Positions 55,349 through 64,000 of a stretch of DNA of 64,000 nt are shown here, piece after piece. The notes under the pieces were generated by a model, which worked only from the letters and a program-made list of their open reading frames with translations, had not been told where the DNA came from and ran no database searches. Position numbers and translations under genes: made by a program. Each line of letters opens with the position of its first letter. The first letter of the stretch is position 1. The stretch is from JBEISR01 sp044337705 (GTDB taxonomy: Bacteria; Planctomycetota; Planctomycetia; Pirellulales; Pirellulaceae): positions 1 to 64,000 of the forward strand of contig JBIINB010000003.1 of the NCBI GenBank assembly GCA_044337705.1, read 5' to 3'.

Positions 55349-57364
55349 ATGATGAATCGTTTGAAGAGAATCTCGCAAGCCGCATGGGGCATGGCTCTCT
55401 TGGTGCTCTCTGCCACCTTCACTTGGGGGCAATCGATTTCACTGCAGGAAATAGGAGGAAAGCTGGCCGAAGGCGGCCTCCCCAAAGTCACGATTTATCA
55501 GGCGAAGGAAATCGTCACTCTGGATCCGGACAAGCCAACTGCCCGCGCAGTCGCCGTTGTTGGCTCCCGAATCCTGGCGACCGGGTCACTTGAAGAAATG
55601 AAGACGGCAGTTGGCGAGCAAGAGTTCCACATAGATGAGACATTCAAGGAAAAGGTGATTGTTCCTGGTTTCCTGTCACAGCATGATCATCCCGTGCTCA
55701 GTGCACTGACGCTTGCCTCGGAAGTCTTGTCGATTGAAGACTGGGTTCTTCCCACGGGAACGGTATCTGCAGTCAAGGATAAAGCGGACTTCCTGCGCCG
55801 GTTGTCGGAAGCAGAGAAACGCTTGCTAGATCCAGGTGAGCCCCTGGTGAGCTGGGGATACCACGAAGGTTTCTTTGGGAAGTTGACCAGGGCGGAATTG
55901 GACACGGTCAGTAGTCGTCGGCCGGTCCTCGTTTGGGGGCGTTCGTGCCATGAACTTTTCCTGAATTCTGCGGCGATGCAGTCCGGCGGAGTGACTCGTG
56001 AATTGGTCGCAGGCTGGACGCCATCGGAACAGAGCCAAGCCGATTTCGAGACGGGCCATTTCTGGGAACAGGGAATGTTCGCCGTCGGCCGCAAAGTCGG
56101 TTCGATGATCGCCAGTTCGGAGCGGTTGCAGAGAGGTTTGAACCTGACTCGCGACTACATGCACTCCAAAGGAATCACCTACGGCAATGAGCCGGGAGGC
56201 ATCCTGATCAAGCCGCTGCAGGATGCAGTCAATAATGTATTCGGCCAGCCGACCATGCCCTTTCGCTGGTCCTACACGGTCGACGGCAAGTCGATCTGCG
56301 ACCAGTACAAAGACGACAGGCAGGTGATCGCTGAATCAGAGAAACTTAGCACCTGGTACAGCGGAATGACAAGTCAATCACAGAAGATGGTTAAGCTGTT
56401 TGCCGACGGCGCGATCTTCTCTCAATTGATGCAGGTTCGGGAGCCCTACTTGGATGGTCACCAAGGGGCGTGGATGACCGATCTTGACGTATTTGAGCGA
56501 GCCTTTCGCATCTACTGGGACGCGGGCTATCAGATACACATTCACGTCAACGGTGACGCAGGTTTAGATCGGGTTCTTCACGCGCTGGAGAAGAACATTC
56601 GTCGCAACCCTCGTTATGATCATCGCACGACGATTGTGCATTTTGCCGTTAGTGCCAAGGATCAGGTGGCACGCATCAAGCAGCTCGGATGCTTGGTCAG
56701 CAGCAATCCTTACTACGTGACATCTTTGGCAGATCAATACAGCAAAGTCGGTCTGGGACCGCAGCGAGCCGACGAAATGGTTCGAATGGGAGACGTCGAA
56801 CGTTCGGAGATCTCCTACTCGTTCCACTCCGATATGCCGATGGCTCCCGCCGATCCATTGTTCCTGATGTGGTGCGGCGTGAACCGGATCACCACCTCGG
56901 GCCGTGTCGCTGGTGGGGATCAGCGGGTAAGCCGGGAGGGGGCTTTGAAAGCGGTAACGATTGAAGCCGCTTACGCCCTCAAAATGGAGCGGGAACTCGG
57001 CAGCATCGTATCGGGCAAGCTCGCCAACATGACGATTCTGACCGACAACCCGCTGACCTGCGATCCGATGAAGATCCGAGACATCGGTGTTTGGGGAACT
57101 GTGCATGAGGGGCGAATTCTGCCGGTCCCCAAAGCTGGCTCGGTCCTGGCAGTAGGAATGGGAGGCGTCGAAAAGGATTCTGATCTTGCAAGGATTCGAG
57201 CCATGAATGCAGCGCAACTTGCTGCGATCGATCAGAAGGCTGGCCGACTCGAATTCTTTCTCAGCCCATCGCGTCCAGGCACGACGAAGCCAACTGACGC
57301 AGATCGCATCTGCACCTGTGGCAGCCCATTGGTTCATGTGCTCTTCTCCACTTTGGTGCCGTAA
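55349..57364 (+). CDS. Secreted amidohydrolase, amidohydrolase-3/YtcJ-like
   Basis: 671 residues; the ATGs at 55349 and 55352 are both possible, with GGAGAGG about 7 nt upstream. A signal peptide ends near SATFTWGQ. The metal-binding barrel is intact: PGFLSQHDHPVLSALT (HxH), KLFADGAIFSQ, IHIHVNGDAGLDRVLHALE, TTIVHFAV and SFHSDMPMAPADPLFLMWCG. Family members hydrolyse C-N bonds of amides or cyclic amides; the substrate is unknown. The gene is bracketed by two copies of a palindromic element. Its TAA stop lies inside the left arm of copy 2, and the last residues (CTCGSPLVHVLFSTLVP) look atypical, so insertion may have altered the C-terminus. Confidence 0.88.
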   Translation: MMNRLKRISQAAWGMALLVLSATFTWGQSISLQEIGGKLAEGGLPKVTIYQAKEIVTLDPDKPTARAVAVVGSRILATGSLEEMKTAVGEQEFHIDETFKEKVIVPGFLSQHDHPVLSALTLASEVLSIEDWVLPTGTVSAVKDKADFLRRLSEAEKRLLDPGEPLVSWGYHEGFFGKLTRAELDTVSSRRPVLVWGRSCHELFLNSAAMQSGGVTRELVAGWTPSEQSQADFETGHFWEQGMFAVGRKVGSMIASSERLQRGLNLTRDYMHSKGITYGNEPGGILIKPLQDAVNNVFGQPTMPFRWSYTVDGKSICDQYKDDRQVIAESEKLSTWYSGMTSQSQKMVKLFADGAIFSQLMQVREPYLDGHQGAWMTDLDVFERAFRIYWDAGYQIHIHVNGDAGLDRVLHALEKNIRRNPRYDHRTTIVHFAVSAKDQVARIKQLGCLVSSNPYYVTSLADQYSKVGLGPQRADEMVRMGDVERSEISYSFHSDMPMAPADPLFLMWCGVNRITTSGRVAGGDQRVSREGALKAVTIEAAYALKMERELGSIVSGKLANMTILTDNPLTCDPMKIRDIGVWGTVHEGRILPVPKAGSVLAVGMGGVEKDSDLARIRAMNAAQLAAIDQKAGRLEFFLSPSRPGTTKPTDADRICTCGSPLVHVLFSTLVP

Positions 57365-57414
57365 AAGGTGTCAGGACTCTTTTCCATGAAAAGAGTCCTG
57401 ACACCTTTTACGGC
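57358..57414. repeat. Palindromic element, copy 2
   Basis: A perfect inverted repeat with 27-nt arms (57358-57384, 57388-57414) around CAT. The 47-nt core at 57363-57409 is identical to copy 1. The outer five pairs, GCCGT/ACGGC, differ from copy 1 yet remain palindromic. The amidohydrolase stop TAA (57362-57364) straddles the junction of outer arm and core. It lies 27 bp before the esterase start. Confidence 0.9.
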
Positions 57415-57440
57415 TTGGAAAACCTCCTAGGAAGAACACC

Positions 57441-59234
57441 ATGAGAGCGAAAAGACTCACTCTGCTCACCGCAGTTTCTTTTGCGATGGGCCTCTCGGCT
57501 TGCGCAGTAGAGCCAAAGCCACTGAAGGTTTTTATCCTGGCTGGCCAGTCCAACATGGAGGGGCATGCGGAGATTCGGACGTTCGACTACATCGGCAGGG
57601 ATCCGCAGACAGCACCCATCCTCAAGGAGATGCGGAATCCCGATGGAACTCCTCGGGTATGTGACAAAGTATGGATGTCCTATTTAACCGGTCCTTATGA
57701 TGGCAGCGCCAATGGAGAGGGGCTGGGCAGGTTGACCGCTGGATTTGGGGCACGCGGGGATCAACCGACGAAGATGGGGGGCAAGATCGGTCCCGAGTTC
57801 ACCTTCGGAATCTACATGGAGAAAGCGCTTAAGCAGCCCATCCTGATTATCAAGTGCGCCTGGGGCGGTAGGTCACTCAACACCGAATTCCGTCCGCCGA
57901 GCGCGGGGCCATACAGGCTCCCCAAAGCCACCCAGGAACTGTGGGACAGACATCCCCAGGGCGCTCACGGAATTCCCAAGGAGGAAGACCGAAAGAAATG
58001 GCAGGATGACAAGGACGCCGCGACGGGTGTGTTCTACCGAATGATGGTCGATCATGTGAAGAAGGTGTTGGCAGACCCCAAGAGGGTTTGTCCGGATTAC
58101 GACGAGAAGGCTGGTTTCGAGCTGTCAGGCTTTGTATGGCTGCAGGGTTTCAACGACCTAGTGGATGGAACTACTTATCCAGGCCCCGATCAGCCTGGAA
58201 AGTACGATCTTTACTCCGATCTGCTGGCGAAATTCATACGAGATGTGCGTAAAGATCTTTCGGCTCCCGAGATGCCATTTGTGATCGGCGTGCTGGGAGT
58301 CGACGGTCGGAAACATGTGGATTTCCGTAGGGCCATGGCAGCTCCAGCCGATATGCCCGAGTTCAAGGGTAATGTGATTGCTGTCGATACCGCTCCATTC
58401 TGGGACGATGACATCGCCACCGCACAACCGAAGCAGAGCGAGTATGAGAACATCGTCAGTACAGCGCATGCTTTGGAAGAGGATGGCTCTTTCGACACGG
58501 ATTGGAGATGGGAGAATTACTGGCAACCAATTGGCAGGCCGGTGCCAGAAGAGCGGACCTGGCGTTTCATGTCGATCGATCCTACGGAGACGAAGGACAA
58601 GCTTGAAAAGTATGACAATAGGCGATTCCGCGATATCTCGTTGCCAGCCGGGATGGAGAACTGGTATCTGCCGGACTTTGATGACAGTCAATGGATGAGG
58701 GGCAAGGCTCCCATCGGTAAGGGAGTCTGGAAGCACAGCGGAATCACTTTGGACACCTCGCCTTCGCCATGGGGTGATGGTGAATTTCTGCTGATGCGCA
58801 CGGCGTTTGAGATCGACGAACTCGACTTCGAATCGTATCGCATCGCGATCTTAGCAAGGCAAGGATTCCACGTTTATCTGAACGGCCACAAGATTCACAC
58901 CTACATCTGGTGGGCGGACAATCCGCGCTACCGTTCCATCGTTCTCGGGAAGGAAGAGATCCAATATTTGAAGAAGGGGAAGAACGTACTGGCCGTCTAT
59001 GCGAACGACCAATACGACCTCAACTCCTCGGATCATTACGGTGCGATCGATGCGAGGATTGAGGGGATTACCAAAGTCGACCAGCAGAAACTGGACCTCG
59101 CCTTGGAGGAAATCCTTTCGCTCGAGGACAGAGAGGTCCTCAAGGGTGCTTCGAATGGCGGATACCACTATTGGGGAAGCGCGAAGATCTTCGCCCAGAT
59201 GGGTAAGGCGTTCGCTGAGGCCTTACTGAGATAG
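57441..59234 (+). CDS. SASA/CE6-type acetylesterase, probable lipoprotein
   Basis: 597 residues. The N-terminus MRAKRLTLLTAVSFAMGLSA followed by Cys has a lipobox-like LSAC, suggesting a lipid-anchored or secreted protein. The SGNH/SASA domain (former DUF303, sialate O-acetylesterase and CE6 relatives) shows block I FILAGQSNMEGHAE with the nucleophile Ser, then IKCAWGGRSLNTEF, and block III FVWLQGFNDLVDG. After about residue 370 a beta-sandwich follows (WYLPDFDDSQWMRGKAPIGK, GFHVYLNGHKI), like the jelly-roll of glycoside hydrolase accessory domains. It ends with GASNGGYHYWGSAKIFAQMG, which returns to the esterase core. The likely role is removal of acetyl groups from polysaccharides. Confidence 0.87.
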   Translation: MRAKRLTLLTAVSFAMGLSACAVEPKPLKVFILAGQSNMEGHAEIRTFDYIGRDPQTAPILKEMRNPDGTPRVCDKVWMSYLTGPYDGSANGEGLGRLTAGFGARGDQPTKMGGKIGPEFTFGIYMEKALKQPILIIKCAWGGRSLNTEFRPPSAGPYRLPKATQELWDRHPQGAHGIPKEEDRKKWQDDKDAATGVFYRMMVDHVKKVLADPKRVCPDYDEKAGFELSGFVWLQGFNDLVDGTTYPGPDQPGKYDLYSDLLAKFIRDVRKDLSAPEMPFVIGVLGVDGRKHVDFRRAMAAPADMPEFKGNVIAVDTAPFWDDDIATAQPKQSEYENIVSTAHALEEDGSFDTDWRWENYWQPIGRPVPEERTWRFMSIDPTETKDKLEKYDNRRFRDISLPAGMENWYLPDFDDSQWMRGKAPIGKGVWKHSGITLDTSPSPWGDGEFLLMRTAFEIDELDFESYRIAILARQGFHVYLNGHKIHTYIWWADNPRYRSIVLGKEEIQYLKKGKNVLAVYANDQYDLNSSDHYGAIDARIEGITKVDQQKLDLALEEILSLEDREVLKGASNGGYHYWGSAKIFAQMGKAFAEALLR

Positions 59235-59429
59235 CTCTGCCGTAGTTGCGGCAATCCTCTGGATCGTCCATCAAGCGATCTGCCGATCTTCATCAGCCAA
59301 TGCGAAGCTCCGCTATCATCTTTTCGATGATTGCATTGGTTGCCAGGCCTGTGCTGGGATTGGTGACCTTCATCACGCTGGCCCCTGATGCTTCACCGAT
59401 TGAATTCGTCGGGGCCCAAGCTGATGCCG

Positions 59430-59797
59430 CCGGCGAACTTGTTTTTTCATTCTGTTTATTGCTGCCTGAGTCGCTAACTGACTCCGGTAGGATCCCGTCG
59501 GCGTAACCACGCGGTCGGCGTATCTTTCGTATCACTTGGCTTTGCAAAGTTCACTAGCCTCCGCATTGAGCATTTCGTTCAAGGTGTCCTCCGCCGTGGA
59601 TCGCACCAATTCGCTCAGACGCCTTCGCAAAGCGTCAGCATTGATTTTTGTCGCATCCCGTATCTCTTCCCTGACCCATTCTTGTGGTAAGTTTTTCGGA
59701 CAATCCTTGGTTTCGGGCTGGTTGGAAATTGCAATGACTTCCGTACCAAAGCCAAGGCTGGCTTTCAAGTGATCGCAACACTCTGGACGTTATTGCA
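59430..59797 (-). pseudogene. IS256-family transposase N-terminal remnant, copy B
   Basis: From a TTG at 59768 the leftward frame gives KASLGFGTEVIAISNQPETK, WVREEIRDATKINADALRRR, LSELVRSTAEDTLNEMLNAE and ASELCKAK, then an in-frame TGA at 59532-59534. Past it the same frame continues YERYADRVVTPTGSYRSQLA, as expected of IS256 transposases (E...C.A.RYER...R...G.Y.R.L). The DDE catalytic core is missing. The sequence ahead of the frame, to ATAACGTCC at about 59794, matches copy A, marking the element end. The right-hand limit of decay near 59430 is approximate. Confidence 0.8.
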
Positions 59798-59967
59798 ACT
59801 CATTCAAGACGTCGAAACGGGAGCTGAAATGATGAGCGAGTTGACGCATAAGATTCCAGCTCACCAGGTCCCATCGGGACGCGATTCTGAAGCATGGCTG
59901 CGTCTGCGGGCGCCTGGAGACCTCTTTGCGTCGCTGGCCCCGAGGAGAAGTGATCCGACGTGTGGGA

Positions 59968-60123
59968 ATGACCGAGACCGAGTTGCACCTGCTGACCGGT
60001 GACCTAATGTACGCGCTCAACCACGAGCAAACAGGCAGGGACTCCCGAACGGTGCTGGAACTTCTCGAGCACCTGGAAAAAGCCCAGCTCACCTACGACG
60101 GTGACTTGGACATTCTGTGGTGA
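59968..60123 (+). CDS. Hypothetical small acidic protein
   Basis: A possible 51-residue protein, MTETELHLLTGDLMYALNHE then QTGRDSRTVLELLEHLEKAQ and LTYDGDLDILW. It looks helical and acidic and is unlike its surroundings. The frame extends upstream to a TTG at 59926. Neither start has a clear ribosome binding site, although GTGGGA precedes the ATG closely. No family recognised. It lies between the IS256 remnant and rpoC and may be a fragment. Confidence 0.35.
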   Translation: MTETELHLLTGDLMYALNHEQTGRDSRTVLELLEHLEKAQLTYDGDLDILW

Positions 60124-60371
60124 AAGACATGCGTAGTAACTAAGGTGTTTTTCGACTTTAGGAGAATATGATTCCGCGAAATCAGAGGTTCAGGTCGGGC
60201 TTGGAACCATGAGAAAGTTTCCAAGTGAAGGGAGATGGGGTGCGGAAGGCATTGCCGATGGCGAACGGCAACTCTAGTTTTCGGGTTGAGCTCTATATTT
60301 CTATCGTTCCACCTGCATCGCTGCACTTTGGAAGCCGGGGAGTGGCCCTGGCTATAGCAGAAAACCAAAAA

Positions 60372-60401
60372 GAACTGGACAGCTCGAGGGCTGTCCAGTT
60401 C
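60372..60401 (-). terminator. Intrinsic terminator of rpoC
   Basis: Arms GAACTGGACAGC (60372-60383) and GCTGTCCAGTTC (60390-60401) pair fully. Read on the minus strand, the stem is followed by TTTTTGGTTTT. It lies 39 bp after the rpoC stop. Confidence 0.9.
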
Positions 60402-60439
60402 GATGATCTTGCGTCGGGAACCTGATATCGATTAGGCGA

Positions 60440-64000
<3,561 letters not shown>

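Overview
The window reads as chromosomal DNA of a planctomycete (Pirellulales-like). The clearest markers are a secreted PSD1-type cytochrome c/DUF1549/DUF1553 protein, a PVC-type heme-binding CxxCH dehydrogenase, arylsulfatases with signal peptides, neutral-ceramidase-like proteins and a planctomycete-style ribosomal gene cluster without rpmD (L30). G+C is moderate and GTG starts are common.

Region 1 (1-3300): on the minus strand lie a fused circularly permuted ATP-grasp/alpha-E protein (cut by the left edge), a 64-residue membrane protein and the ribosome silencing factor rsfS. A Bcp-type peroxiredoxin points the other way. Region 2 (3400-15651, plus strand): the S10-spc cluster rpsJ-rplC-rplD-rplW-rplB-rpsS-rplV-rpsC-rplP-rpmC-rpsQ-rplN-rplX-rplE-rpsN(Zn)-rpsH-rplF-rplR-rpsE-rplO, then a strong intrinsic terminator, then secY-adk. 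The usual map/infA/rpsM/rpsK/rpoA continuation is absent; an IS256-type transposase remnant lies in the gap after adk.

Region 3 (16.6-39.7 kb): mostly secreted proteins. These are an HtrA-like protease, a PQQ-type propeller, an SMP-30 lactonase-like protein and an 1131-residue protein joining a CBM9-like domain, a transglutaminase-like domain and a serine esterase. An ethanolamine unit (eutB-eutC-permease, no microcompartment genes) is divergent from a ceramidase/propeller/cytochrome c fusion and a second large cytochrome c/LamG/propeller protein. A stand-alone ceramidase-like protein and a sulfatase follow. The head-to-head placement of ethanolamine ammonia-lyase and ceramidase-like genes suggests, as inference, use of lipid-derived amino alcohols.

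Region 4 (39.8-52.1 kb): pyruvate phosphate dikinase with a Lys/Ala-rich tail, a CbiX chelatase, a Prc-type tail-specific protease, the PSD1 protein and a membrane-anchored cytochrome with eight CxxCH motifs plus repeats. Convergent genes are separated by clean bidirectional terminators.

Region 5 (52.6-60.4 kb): a sulfatase, then an accessory stretch. It holds a tandem intergenic repeat, a frameshifted beta-propeller pseudogene, an amidohydrolase bracketed by two copies of a 47-nt palindromic element, a SASA/CE6-type esterase and a second IS256 remnant. Region 6 (60.4-64.0 kb): rpoC on the minus strand with its own terminator, cut by the right edge. I saw no rRNA or tRNA genes and no CRISPR array.
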